This document shows positions 1-8,424 of a DNA stretch of 64,000 nt, in pieces. Position 1 is the stretch's first letter; each line of letters starts with the position of its first letter. The notes under the pieces were generated by a model, which worked only from the letters and a program-made list of their open reading frames with translations, ran no database searches and was not told the DNA's origin. The position numbers and the translations under genes were made by a program. Source of the stretch: Chloroflexota bacterium (GTDB lineage: Bacteria > Chloroflexota > Dehalococcoidia > Lucifugimonadales > Lucifugimonadaceae); NCBI GenBank assembly GCA_013204545.1, contig JABMNN010000097.1, positions 1 through 64,000 on the forward strand, read 5' to 3'.

Positions 1-1
1 C

Positions 2-418
2 ATTTTGCGAGATCGGCTGGTCGACTACATCATGCCGGACGTTGCCTGGTGTGGCGGCATTAGTGAGTTTCGGAGAATCGCTGCCATGGCCGAAATTCAG
101 TACATACCCGTTAGCCCACACGATGCTCTGGGACCGATCGCAATAGCAGCGTCGTTCCAGTCATCCATGGCCATTCCGAACCTGTACCGCGAAGAGTGCT
201 TACACACATGGTTTCCGGCATTTGAAAAGATAATCACCCCATCGTTCGATGTCCGAGATGGCTCGATCTATCCGAATGGCCGACCCGGACTGGGTATTGA
301 GTTAATCCCCGGGGCGATTGACGAGTTCAGGGTCGATGTCGACTCACCCGAGGTGCAACCCGGATGGCTAAACAACGCAAATAATGCAACTGGAGGGTGG
401 GTTAATACAGACGAGTAG
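2..418 (+). CDS. Enolase-superfamily (mandelate racemase-like) protein, C-terminal part
   Basis: The gene is cut by the left edge of the window; the frame is open from base 2, so the TTG in the ORF track is not its start. The visible 138 codons hold the end of the TIM barrel. They include the strand with MPDVAWCGGISE and the VSPHDALGP segment, whose His-Asp pair is typical of the general-base histidine of sugar-acid dehydratases in the mandelate racemase subgroup. The C-terminal GRPGLGIEL element matches the usual end of the family. Reactions in this family begin by abstracting the proton alpha to a carboxylate, usually with dehydration of an aldonate. The substrate cannot be told from this fragment. 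It is one of at least five such genes in the window. Confidence 0.85.
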   Translation: MLRDRLVDYIMPDVAWCGGISEFRRIAAMAEIQYIPVSPHDALGPIAIAASFQSSMAIPNLYREECLHTWFPAFEKIITPSFDVRDGSIYPNGRPGLGIELIPGAIDEFRVDVDSPEVQPGWLNNANNATGGWVNTDE

Positions 419-676
419 ATACAACTACATGCTCTTTGGCGGTGATGTCAGTTTCTAATTCTCTTGCCTCGCCACGGTAGGTAGGTGGTGCTCAACGGCG
501 TAAGGTCGCAGCCAACGTGCATCGGTCGAGACCGTAAATATCGGTGTGATTCCTCTGAGAACACCCTCACAACGATTTCACGGCGAGATACGCTCGCTGG
601 ACATAAACTTTCGAACAGATTTACTCTTGCGCCCCGCTAATCGACGCGACGCGCTACCTAGAGATCGGAGAACGAA

Positions 677-2038
677 GTGGCTGACCAGAAAAAATTCCTG
701 TTATCTGAAAACGATATTCCTAAGCAGTGGTACAACATTCAAGCCGACCTGCCGAACCCGGTAGCTCCCGCGCTGCACCCTGGAACCGGACAGCCTGCAG
801 GGCCTGAAGATTTCGCACCGCTGTTCCCAATGGAACTCATCATGCAGGAGGTCAGTCAGGATCGATGGATCGACATTCCAGATCCTGTGCGAGAGATGTA
901 CAGAATGTGGCGACCTACGCCGCTTATTCGAGCAACCGGTCTCGAAAAAGCTTTGGGGACTCCAGCAAAAATCTTCTATAAGTACGAAGGCGTCAGCCCA
1001 GTTGGTAGCCACAAACCCAACACGGCGATTGCTCAGGCGTATTACAACAAGATCGAAGGCACGAAGCGAATCGTCACTGAAACGGGTGCTGGTCAATGGG
1101 GGAGCGCTCTGGCATTTGCATGTCAGCAATTTGGTCTCGAATCCAAGATTTATATGGTGAAAGCGAGCTTCAATCAGAAGCCGTATCGCAAATCGATGAT
1201 GCAGACGTGGGGTGGAACCGTAACTGCCAGCCCTAGTGAAGAGACTCAGGCAGGTCGAACGATTCTGGCCGGAAATCCTGACTCACCCGGATCACTTGGT
1301 ATTGCTATCTCAGAGGCTGTTGAAGTCGCTGCAGGCGACGATTCAACCAAGTACTCGCTTGGTTCCGTACTGAATCACGTTCTAATGCACCAGACAGTTA
1401 TCGGGCAAGAAGCCGTCATGCAGATGGAAATGGCAGGTGCCTACCCTGACATTGTTATCGGCTGTGCGGGTGGTGGATCAAACCTCGCAGGAATCTCGTT
1501 CCCGTTCATCGCCGATAAGCTAGCTGGAAAGTCGAATACTCGATTTATCGCAGTCGAACCGGAAGCCTCGCCTTCCCTTACAAAGGGCCAGTTCGCCTAC
1601 GATTTCGGCGATGCCATTGGTATGACCCCTCTACTCAAGATGCACACTCTGGGCCATACGTTTGTGCCGAACCCGATTCACGCAGGTGGTTTGCGATATC
1701 ACGGTATGGCTCCGCTTGTGAGCGCGCTGTTTGACGCAGGTGTCTATGAAGCTCGTGCCTACCACCAGAATGCCTGTTTCGAAGCGGCCGTCTTGTTCGC
1801 AAGCACTGAGGGAATCATCCCTGCTCCAGAACCAACACATGCTATAAAAGCCGCGATAGACGAAGCTCTGGTGGCGAAAGAAACTGGCGAAGAGAAGAAC
1901 ATCCTGTTCCATTTGTGCGGGCATGGCCATTTGGATCTTTCGGCGTACGACAGTTACTTCGCAGGCACCATGGTCGATTACGCGCTGCCTGAGGAAGCAA
2001 TTGCCGAGGCAATGAAGTCAGTTCCACAGATGGGTTAG
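677..2038 (+). CDS. trpB: Tryptophan synthase beta chain, TrpB2-like
   Basis: This is a PLP-dependent beta chain that makes L-tryptophan from indole and serine. The PLP lysine lies in VGSHKPNTA near residue 112, and the phosphate-binding glycine loop is seen as GCAGGGSN near residue 263. At 453 residues, with an N-terminal extension mentioning [13 protein letters not shown], it resembles the longer TrpB2 class rather than the roughly 400-residue TrpB1 partner of TrpA. No trpA or other trp gene is adjacent, which also fits TrpB2. The GTG start at 677 is preceded by GGAG with six bases of spacing. The gene ends just before a strong palindromic terminator shared with the convergent gene. A salvage role for free indole or serine deamination is possible and cannot be settled here. 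Confidence 0.9.
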   Translation: MADQKKFLLSENDIPKQWYNIQADLPNPVAPALHPGTGQPAGPEDFAPLFPMELIMQEVSQDRWIDIPDPVREMYRMWRPTPLIRATGLEKALGTPAKIFYKYEGVSPVGSHKPNTAIAQAYYNKIEGTKRIVTETGAGQWGSALAFACQQFGLESKIYMVKASFNQKPYRKSMMQTWGGTVTASPSEETQAGRTILAGNPDSPGSLGIAISEAVEVAAGDDSTKYSLGSVLNHVLMHQTVIGQEAVMQMEMAGAYPDIVIGCAGGGSNLAGISFPFIADKLAGKSNTRFIAVEPEASPSLTKGQFAYDFGDAIGMTPLLKMHTLGHTFVPNPIHAGGLRYHGMAPLVSALFDAGVYEARAYHQNACFEAAVLFASTEGIIPAPEPTHAIKAAIDEALVAKETGEEKNILFHLCGHGHLDLSAYDSYFAGTMVDYALPEEAIAEAMKSVPQMG

Positions 2039-2071
2039 AAATCCAAGTTCAGGTTTTTGCAACTGAATATG

Positions 2072-2103
2072 AAAAGGGGTCGATAATTATCGACCCCTTT
2101 TTT
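2072..2103. terminator. Bidirectional rho-independent terminator
   Basis: A near-perfect palindrome, AAAAGGGGTCGATAA followed by its complement, ends in seven T residues on the plus strand and has four on the minus strand. It sits between the convergent trpB-like gene and the DUF1761 gene and can serve both. Confidence 0.88.
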
Positions 2104-2130
2104 ACTTGCTGGAATGTTCAAACTCGAAAC

Positions 2131-2553
2131 TTACGCGTTGAACGCGCCGATTATTAATCCGCTGAGAGTTATTCCAATAGCGGTGTTCAGTTCATTGATA
2201 ACCGCCAGGCGAATCGGTTGTTGACCGAATAGATAGTGCGGAACGGCATTCCCGGCAGCGATGCCGAACCCGATTACTGCACCGACTACGAGGCCTTCTT
2301 CGAGGCCGCCGCCAATGTTGCCGATTATCAACGCCAGAGAGATCGTGGCAATAATCAACAAAACGACCATGCCGCCAAAGGTTTTCACCATGTTGGCCGA
2401 CTTGATCGTCTCATCGGTCATTCCCATGTCCTCTTTCCACATTGGAAGGAGTCCTTTCGGGCTGTACGAGACGAATCCGAGCGCCATGTTTGCTGCAAAG
2501 GCGACAATAACCGCGATCCAATTAAGATCAGCCCAGCCCCATTCGAATCCCAT
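2131..2553 (-). CDS. DUF1761-family small membrane protein
   Basis: This 140-residue protein has about four hydrophobic segments: roughly residues 11-30, 60-80, 88-105 and 118-138. The N-terminal WIAVIVAFAANMALGFVSYSP stretch, with the short polar loop WKEDMGM, is characteristic of the DUF1761 family of inner-membrane proteins, whose function is unknown. The ATG start has a GGAGG ribosome binding site (ggaggataaacatt before ATG). It is monocistronic, converging on the trpB-like gene and diverging from nudC. Family membership is a good match by eye; no biochemical role is proposed. Confidence 0.75.
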   Translation of the reverse strand: MGFEWGWADLNWIAVIVAFAANMALGFVSYSPKGLLPMWKEDMGMTDETIKSANMVKTFGGMVVLLIIATISLALIIGNIGGGLEEGLVVGAVIGFGIAAGNAVPHYLFGQQPIRLAVINELNTAIGITLSGLIIGAFNA

Positions 2554-2894
2554 AATGTTTATCCTCCAGAATTTTTGAAACGTGCGAGATCACGCACGAT
2601 CAATGATGTAATTCGATCTTCTTTGATGTTCAGTCTGCGTTGCAGCAAGAAAGCGAAACAATTTTTACGCATTTCTACGATCTAGATACATGTCATGCTT
2701 GACTTGATTCGGAATCACGAGCAACTAGCTACACTGATCAACAAAACAAGATTCTGCCTAACTCGACAATTCGTTCCGGTGAGTCAGCGATGCTGAATTA
2801 AGTTCTGCATGACAATTGGAGGTTCTAACTGGCACCGTCGCTGGTAAAGTGTCGTGCTATGGAACCTTCGTTACCAATCCCGAGAACATAAGCC
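2554..2894. other. Divergent intergenic region between DUF1761 gene and nudC
   Basis: This 341-base stretch holds no supportable gene. It must contain the promoters of both flanking divergent genes. A short inverted repeat, CGTGCG with CGCACG six bases apart (2581-2598), lies just upstream of the DUF1761 ribosome binding site and could be an operator. I could not pick convincing -35 and -10 elements. Confidence 0.4.
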
Positions 2895-3824
2895 TTGTCG
2901 TACACCCACATCTTCGCCGGAAACACCTTCGATAGAGGCGACCACGAACGTCGTGACGAGGAGATGCTCAAGAAGATGATCCGGCAAGAGAACACGAAGT
3001 TGCTACCGTTCCACAAACTGATGCCGCTCGTACGCCGTGAACAGCAGGCAGAGTTGGCGTGGATCGGACACGAATTCCTCGATGATCTGCCGGAAGAAGC
3101 AGGCGGCCCAAAATTCCTTGGGTTCGATGCCGAGCGAAACCCTTACTTTGCCGTAGATATCTCGAAGGTTGAAGACCCTTCGTCAATCGCTGCGATTTCA
3201 CCCGGTGCATCGTTCGAGGACGGCCGTGCCGCAGCAACGGATATTTCGCAAGAACAGTCCGGAATTCTGGCCCAGGCACGATCAAATCTTAATTGGCACG
3301 CCCAACACCGCTTTTGTTCGGTATGTGGCAACGAATCGCAGAGTTTCAGGGGTGGACTTATGCGGCAATGCCCTAACTGCAAGTCACAGCACTTCCCTCG
3401 AACCGACCCTGTCGCAATCATGCTCGTCTACAAGGGCGACAAGTGTGTGATGGGACAAACGCTCGCTCGCCAGAACTCAACGTTCTACTCATGTCTCGCT
3501 GGGTTTATGGACCAAGGCGAAGCGATCGAAGAGGGTGTTCGGCGCGAGGTGATGGAAGAAGCCGGACTCAAGGTCGGCAAGGTCACCTACCACTCGTCGC
3601 AACCCTGGCCATTCCCGTCGTCACTGATGATCGGATGCCATGCAGAAGCAATATCCGACGAGATCGTTGTTGATCCGGGTGAAATGGCCGATGTTCGCTG
3701 GTTCACAAAGGACGAGGTGAAGCTCACGCTCGAAGACAAGCTCGAAGGAGTGAACATTCCCGGACCAATCGCCATCGCCCACCACCTGATCAAAGCATGG
3801 GCGTACGACACCGCTAATATTTAG
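2895..3824 (+). CDS. nudC: NADH pyrophosphatase NudC (Nudix hydrolase)
   Basis: NudC cleaves NAD(H) to NMN(H) and AMP and removes NAD caps from RNA. The 309-residue protein shows the family order: an N-terminal domain beginning FAGNTFDRG, a zinc ribbon made of CSVCGN and CPNC near residues 140-160, a Nudix box GFMDQGEAIEEGVRREVMEE, and then the NudC hallmark SQPWPFPSSLM. An in-frame TAA lies six bases before the TTG at 2895, so that TTG is the earliest possible start. The N-terminal family motif begins within the first ten residues, so a later ATG (2964) would truncate the domain. No strong ribosome binding site precedes it. The gene is isolated and followed by a broken SEC-C gene. Confidence 0.93.
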   Translation: MSYTHIFAGNTFDRGDHERRDEEMLKKMIRQENTKLLPFHKLMPLVRREQQAELAWIGHEFLDDLPEEAGGPKFLGFDAERNPYFAVDISKVEDPSSIAAISPGASFEDGRAAATDISQEQSGILAQARSNLNWHAQHRFCSVCGNESQSFRGGLMRQCPNCKSQHFPRTDPVAIMLVYKGDKCVMGQTLARQNSTFYSCLAGFMDQGEAIEEGVRREVMEEAGLKVGKVTYHSSQPWPFPSSLMIGCHAEAISDEIVVDPGEMADVRWFTKDEVKLTLEDKLEGVNIPGPIAIAHHLIKAWAYDTANI

Positions 3825-3840
3825 GTGGAGTGAGAACTGG

Positions 3841-4634
3841 TTGTCACCGAAGTACATACAGACCAAAAGTGAGCTTGTCGATCAGCTGGCCGACCAGATC
3901 GCTGGATTGAACGTGTCCATTGAGGCCTTTGACCGTGGCACTCGCAGCGAGGCGAAGAGGCTGGCGAGTCTGTGCGTGTCCTAGTTCACGACACCGGATC
4001 TTCTCAGTCTCTGTTCGGGTTGCTAGGGATGAAGCAAAATGATTTTTTCAGTGCTTCAATTCCCTGGAATCACAACAACCCGATCAGCCATAACGGACTA
4101 ATCGGAATTTCGATGGTTCTAGGGCAGTCCGCCGAATTTTTCGCTCCTCTCGATGAGGAAATCCCTAGTATCGAACATCGTTGGATTAAATTTGACGAGT
4201 CGTGGAACGAAGTAATTTTCGTTGATCGGGAACGCCGAACAGTTACACGTAGTGAACTTGTACGGTTCATTGCCAACAAAGATGGCGGGGCCCATGTCGA
4301 TCCGCTTCTCCAAGAAATTTACGCTGATCTATCAAGGGGCAATTCCCTCGGATGGACATAGAAAATTGAATCTACAACTAAGACAATTGAGCGACCTCAT
4401 TTACATGCGATGAGACAGATCGCTCATGAGATCCTGCGGACTATCGATCCAGGAATGCCACCGACAATCCCGGCTAAGCCTGAAGGTGGGTTTAAGGCGA
4501 TTGGCATGCAATTGACTGTTAGTGATGGCAAGCCTGGCAATGGCCATCCCAGTGTTACAAAGGTCGGCAGGAACCAACCTTGCCCCTGTGGAAGCGGTAA
4601 AAAATACAAAATATGTGCGCTTGCGCTCACATAG
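3841..4634 (+). pseudogene. Broken SEC-C motif protein (frameshift plus in-frame TAG)
   Basis: Three fragments join into one ancestral protein. The first (TTG at 3841, SPKYIQTKSELVDQLADQ through EAKRLASL) runs off frame near 3970-3984. The second begins there as VRVLVHDTGSSQSLFGLLG and reads to a TAG at 4359-4361. The same frame continues past the TAG as [25 protein letters not shown] to the C-terminal SEC-C zinc motif [10 protein letters not shown]. That last motif is itself damaged: the usual closing Cys-Cys or Cys-His pair is replaced by ICALALT. The AKRLA-RVLVHDT junction reads naturally only across the frameshift. The gene therefore carries at least two lesions and probably a third. Its original function is unknown; SEC-C motifs bind zinc and occur on many unrelated proteins. 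Confidence 0.75.
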
Positions 4635-4689
4635 TTCTAAATCTGGATCGGGCTGAACTGGTCATACTCACCACTCGTAAACCACCACC

Positions 4690-5121
4690 TCACTCGATGA
4701 ATTCGAGCCAGTTGCCTTCGGGATCACGCGCGTAGACTATTCCGTGTCTTGACCCATCTTCATTCTGGCGAATGATCGGGTTTGTCACGAATTCGATTCC
4801 CTTTGCTGAAAGATCGTGGTGCGTCTTCTCGATGTTCTCGACGTTGAAGCAGATGTGGTTTGTGCCTACTCGGGTCATGTTGTTGTCGCGCTCTACAGAC
4901 TCGGGCTCGTGGTACTTCACAAGTTCGATGCGGTAACCATCTTTAAATCCAACGAACACCAACGTTCGACGTGAACCGGCAATTCCGGTGTGATTACCTT
5001 CAGGTGGAGCATTCGATTCAACCCGATTAAATTCACTTAAGCCAAGATCGTCACAGTAAAACCTGACCATCTTTTCGAGATCGCTAACTACGATCCCGGT
5101 GTGATTGAATCCCGATACCAA
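4690..5121 (-). CDS. VOC (glyoxalase/dioxygenase fold) family protein
   Basis: This 143-residue protein has the two beta-alpha-beta-beta-beta modules of the vicinal oxygen chelate fold. Likely metal ligands are His in NHTGIVV, Glu in RIELVKY, His in TNHICFNV and Glu in NWLEFIE, giving the H-E-H-E set of lactoylglutathione lyases and methylmalonyl-CoA epimerases. The substrate cannot be assigned. The TTG start at 5121 is supported by a strong AGGAGG six bases upstream. It lies nine bases after the M19 dipeptidase stop, as the third gene of an apparent operon with the deacylase and dipeptidase. A link to peptide or acyl-amino-acid breakdown is inferred from that position only. Confidence 0.85.
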   Translation of the reverse strand: MVSGFNHTGIVVSDLEKMVRFYCDDLGLSEFNRVESNAPPEGNHTGIAGSRRTLVFVGFKDGYRIELVKYHEPESVERDNNMTRVGTNHICFNVENIEKTHHDLSAKGIEFVTNPIIRQNEDGSRHGIVYARDPEGNWLEFIE

Positions 5122-5130
5122 CCGATCCTC

Positions 5131-6138
5131 CTACCCAGGCAGAACATCCTTGAACAGCCTGAGCATGTTGCCTCCAGCTATCATTTCGATCTCCGCAGCA
5201 GTGAAACCTGCCCCGACCAGCGGATCCCACAGGTTCGGTAGTTCGCTCGAATCTTCGAGTCCCTTCGTCCACGTCAGGTCTTCCTGATTGGTGTTTCGCA
5301 AATACGGAACGTCACGCGTCGGATCACCAAGCACCCAATCTGGACCTAGCCCGACAACATCGATTCCGCCAACATCGGCAACGTACCTGATTTGCCTTAC
5401 AACATCAGATATTTCAGCTTGGGGGCCGTTTGCTCCCAAGACCAACCGCGAACAGAAGTGCATCCCAATCACACCACCATTTTCTGCCATCGCACGAATC
5501 TGGTCGTCCCACAAATTTTGTGATTTATCAGCAATCGCACGACCGCCAGAATGTGAGTTCAATATCGGCTTTGAAGTCGCTTCAAGGGCATCCAGAATAG
5601 TCTGTGGAGCCGAGTGTGAAACATCGACAATCATCCCGCGTTCATTCATATTTTCGATCGTCGTACGCCCAAAATTCGTAAGACCCGGCTGCGTAGGATC
5701 GTGTTCCTGATCCTGAGATGCGCTCAACTTGTTCGGCATCGCCCAGTTGAATTGAACGTGTCGCAATCCAAGCTGAAACCAAGCATCAAGTAGATCTGGA
5801 TCAGAACCAAGTATCTTTCCGCCTTCGTTGCCCGCGATAACTGCCAGCTGCCCCATGTGACGAGCGGTTTCGAGGTCACGAAATTCCCTGACAATACGAA
5901 CGTTATTTTCAGGCTCGCTCGCAACCGCGTGCAAATTAGTTAACGCACCAAGACCACGATCGCGGAAACCGTCGTAGCTATCGTAGGCGTGGTCGTACTC
6001 TTCTTTCGTCGGAGCATCGATCCATGAATCGACCGTTAGGTGGACGATCTTGCCACTCACGCCACCAGCGAGATCACGTTGAAAATCTTCTGCTCGCTGC
6101 ATGTGATCGTGGGCGAGATAAACCGGGAAGTCTGGCAC
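5131..6138 (-). CDS. Membrane dipeptidase family (peptidase M19) hydrolase
   Basis: The protein belongs to the M19 renal-dipeptidase family, zinc enzymes of the amidohydrolase fold that cut dipeptides, including those with D-residues. Visible metal-site elements are HDHM near residue 10, the bridging Glu in IAGNEGGK, His in DVSHSA and His in NSHSGGR. The C-terminal AAEIEMIAGGNMLRLF motif is diagnostic of the family. The length, 335 residues, is typical. No signal peptide is seen, so it is probably cytoplasmic. The GTG start follows the upstream deacylase stop by a few bases, with GAGG as ribosome binding site, indicating translation from one message. Confidence 0.9.
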   Translation of the reverse strand: MPDFPVYLAHDHMQRAEDFQRDLAGGVSGKIVHLTVDSWIDAPTKEEYDHAYDSYDGFRDRGLGALTNLHAVASEPENNVRIVREFRDLETARHMGQLAVIAGNEGGKILGSDPDLLDAWFQLGLRHVQFNWAMPNKLSASQDQEHDPTQPGLTNFGRTTIENMNERGMIVDVSHSAPQTILDALEATSKPILNSHSGGRAIADKSQNLWDDQIRAMAENGGVIGMHFCSRLVLGANGPQAEISDVVRQIRYVADVGGIDVVGLGPDWVLGDPTRDVPYLRNTNQEDLTWTKGLEDSSELPNLWDPLVGAGFTAAEIEMIAGGNMLRLFKDVLPG

Positions 6139-6141
6139 TAG

Positions 6142-7152
6142 TTATTCCTCAAGATCCAATAGGCTTACAAGACCGTTATGCCAGTCGTAGCCGTGGGGTC
6201 GACGTTCGGCGTTAATTGCCGGGCTAGACCAGTAATACAGCACAAGCGAACGAGCTGGGGAGTGGAATTCCTCCAACGTGTTACCAAAATAATCGGTGAG
6301 GCGCCCAAGATACTGACCCGACTCGACCATTTCGCCTTCTTTTATGGCGGGATGCCAAACTCCAGATTGTTCGGAATTTATCTGCGAACGATTGCCCTTC
6401 AGTAGTTTTTGGCGAGGTCGTGCAGGGCTGCCATCGAGCATTTTCATTGTTTGGAGGGCGGCGATATAGCCATCGAAGTGAGTTGCAGTGTCTGCTTCGG
6501 TCGGCACACCGTTCTTACCACACTCCACCCATATGTTAGCGATTCCAGCGTTGAGCAAAGCTACACAGAAAGGCGGAATGGAAGACAGTTCATGTCGAGG
6601 TTCGACGTATTCGACTTCGAACCCACGTGCCAGCTCAAGAGATCGACTACTCAATTCATTAGCACCTCGCATTGGTACCGGAACCCACGACATGAGCGAC
6701 TGCGCCATTTCGCCAGCATGAGAGTCTATTAAGTATTCAGAATCCTTCACTACATCGAACAGCGTGTCGATCAGCATATCGCTGTAGGTACCGCCGGGAT
6801 TTCCGGGTCTGATGAAGTGGACTTCCTTCTGATCGACCGGACTTAGCTGCATGTTGCGATCCATGAACGCTCGAGTCGAGATCACCGGAATCACCAGTAA
6901 TGTCCCTGATAATTCGTCAGCCTTCACATCTGAAATGAGTTTTTGGGCAGCAAGAATTCCCGAGTACTCACCAGCGTGCATGCCCGACATCACAGTCATT
7001 TGTGGTCCGGGTTTGGTGCCTTTAATGCGCGCCACTGGTATCTCGATAGTCTCACCCGAAGAGTGAGTACGTGTGACGGTCAGCTCTTCGAGGCCAGGGT
7101 CAGGTGACCAAGACCATGCGAGCTGCTCCAAATCGACTGTTCTCGGTTGCAT
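6142..7152 (-). CDS. Succinylglutamate desuccinylase/aspartoacylase-family deacylase
   Basis: This is a zinc carboxypeptidase-fold deacylase of 336 residues. The ligand motif HAGEYSG (His and Glu) lies near residue 58, and the third ligand and catalytic region appear as DSHAGE near residue 144. The C-terminal beta domain (VWHPAIKEGEMVESGQYLG) is the usual small barrel. Such enzymes release acyl groups or amino acids from N-acyl substrates. Together with the downstream dipeptidase and VOC genes it suggests an operon for degrading small amide-linked compounds. ATG start with ggagaa nine bases upstream. It diverges from the enolase-superfamily gene at 7254. Confidence 0.85.
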   Translation of the reverse strand: MQPRTVDLEQLAWSWSPDPGLEELTVTRTHSSGETIEIPVARIKGTKPGPQMTVMSGMHAGEYSGILAAQKLISDVKADELSGTLLVIPVISTRAFMDRNMQLSPVDQKEVHFIRPGNPGGTYSDMLIDTLFDVVKDSEYLIDSHAGEMAQSLMSWVPVPMRGANELSSRSLELARGFEVEYVEPRHELSSIPPFCVALLNAGIANIWVECGKNGVPTEADTATHFDGYIAALQTMKMLDGSPARPRQKLLKGNRSQINSEQSGVWHPAIKEGEMVESGQYLGRLTDYFGNTLEEFHSPARSLVLYYWSSPAINAERRPHGYDWHNGLVSLLDLEE

Positions 7153-7253
7153 TCGTGTCGGTTCTCCGTAGCGTTGCTAAACTTGCGCCGCCCAAGCATA
7201 AATCGTATGACGCGCTCGTGCATCCGTGCGATCCGCAATCACAAGGAACTCTC

Positions 7254-8423
7254 GTGAAAATCAAGTCCATCAAAGCAGTTCACGTAAAACTGCCTCAGCC
7301 ATCGCAAATCACGCCGTCACGTCGAGACTCTTGGAACAAGTCTGCGAAACGGGCAATGCCAGCGAACATGTACCCGGAATTTTCAGGCATGCCGGGCGAA
7401 ATGCCGGGTGGAGGACTTGATTCTGTTTGGGTGCAAGTAGTTGCCGAAGATGGAACTTGGGGACTCGGACAAGCCGCATTCGGCGAACCAGTGGCAGCGT
7501 TCGTAAATAATGTAATTGCTCCTATTTTGGAGGGGCGAAATTGCCTTGCTATCGAGCACCTGAACGACTTAATTCTTCGTGTTTCAAAGCGATTCGGAAC
7601 GTCGGGAACTGCCTCAACAGCCATGAGCGGAGTTGATCTCGGGCTTTGGGATCTCAAAGGTAAAATCTACGGGCTTCCCGTGTACTCGCTGCTCGGTGGA
7701 CCTGTTCGAGATTCGATCACCTGTTACGCGACTTCGGATGATCTCGATTGGTCACAAGAACTCGGATTCACCAAATTCAAGATCACCAATCCATCTCACT
7801 ACTCTGAAGGTGATGCGGGAATAAGGGCGGTTGTCGAGGATGTGGCACAGGCTCGCGAAAAAGTTGGTGCTGAACACGATCTCATGATTAATCCGGTGAT
7901 GTCGTACAACGTCGAATTCGCGCTCAGACTTCTTGAGCAGCTCAAGCCATACAACCTGCGCTGGTTCGAAGAGCCGCTCGTACCGACCGACACCGACGGG
8001 CTTGCCCATTTGCGAAGATCGGCTCCGTGGGTTGCCATCGCAACGGGTGAAGACCATCACGGTCGGCATGCGTTCCTCGATCTCGTCGAGAAGCGTGCTG
8101 TAGATATCTTGCAACCCGATCTCACATGGGGCGGCGGCATGACCGAGGTTATGAAAATTCACACCATCGGTGAAGCCGCCGGAATCGCAACGATTCCACA
8201 CGGTGGAGCGAACAATCCATTCGGACAGCACTTCGCCATGGCAGCCACTGAATCGCCAATGGCCGAATACTGGATGGGCACCGATCCGGGCGTTCCACTC
8301 GAAGAAACAATACGAATTCCCGGCACAGCCATTCCCGTGAACGGCAAAATTGTGCCTTCAAGCCAACCTGGATTCGGTATGGAGTTCGAGCCGAGCGATA
8401 TTTCAGATTGGGGGTCGAACTAG
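7254..8423 (+). CDS. Enolase-superfamily sugar-acid dehydratase, rhamnonate dehydratase-like (paralog 1)
   Basis: The ORF track starts this protein 50 codons early, inside the opposite-strand deacylase. The real start is the GTG at 7254 (AAGGAA seven bases upstream), giving MKIKSIKAVHVKLPQP and 389 residues. The capping domain is followed by the barrel with LWDLKGKIYGLPVYSLLGG, FKITNP, a second metal ligand Glu in RWFEEPL, a third in ATGEDHHGRH and the catalytic His in IPHGGANNPFGQH. The first metal position, normally Asp, reads INPVMSYN, so it appears to be Asn at residue 213. The general layout resembles L-rhamnonate dehydratase. The next gene is a clear tandem paralog one base away, so the two are co-translated. 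Confidence 0.88.
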   Translation: MKIKSIKAVHVKLPQPSQITPSRRDSWNKSAKRAMPANMYPEFSGMPGEMPGGGLDSVWVQVVAEDGTWGLGQAAFGEPVAAFVNNVIAPILEGRNCLAIEHLNDLILRVSKRFGTSGTASTAMSGVDLGLWDLKGKIYGLPVYSLLGGPVRDSITCYATSDDLDWSQELGFTKFKITNPSHYSEGDAGIRAVVEDVAQAREKVGAEHDLMINPVMSYNVEFALRLLEQLKPYNLRWFEEPLVPTDTDGLAHLRRSAPWVAIATGEDHHGRHAFLDLVEKRAVDILQPDLTWGGGMTEVMKIHTIGEAAGIATIPHGGANNPFGQHFAMAATESPMAEYWMGTDPGVPLEETIRIPGTAIPVNGKIVPSSQPGFGMEFEPSDISDWGSN

Positions 8424-8424
8424 C

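Noticed and set aside
2829-2891. In-frame CTG start with a GGAGG upstream of nudC, separated from it by TAA, as a further nonsense-interrupted gene
   Set aside because: CTG is a poor start, the codons do not resemble a NudC N-terminus, and the family sequence begins right after the TTG.
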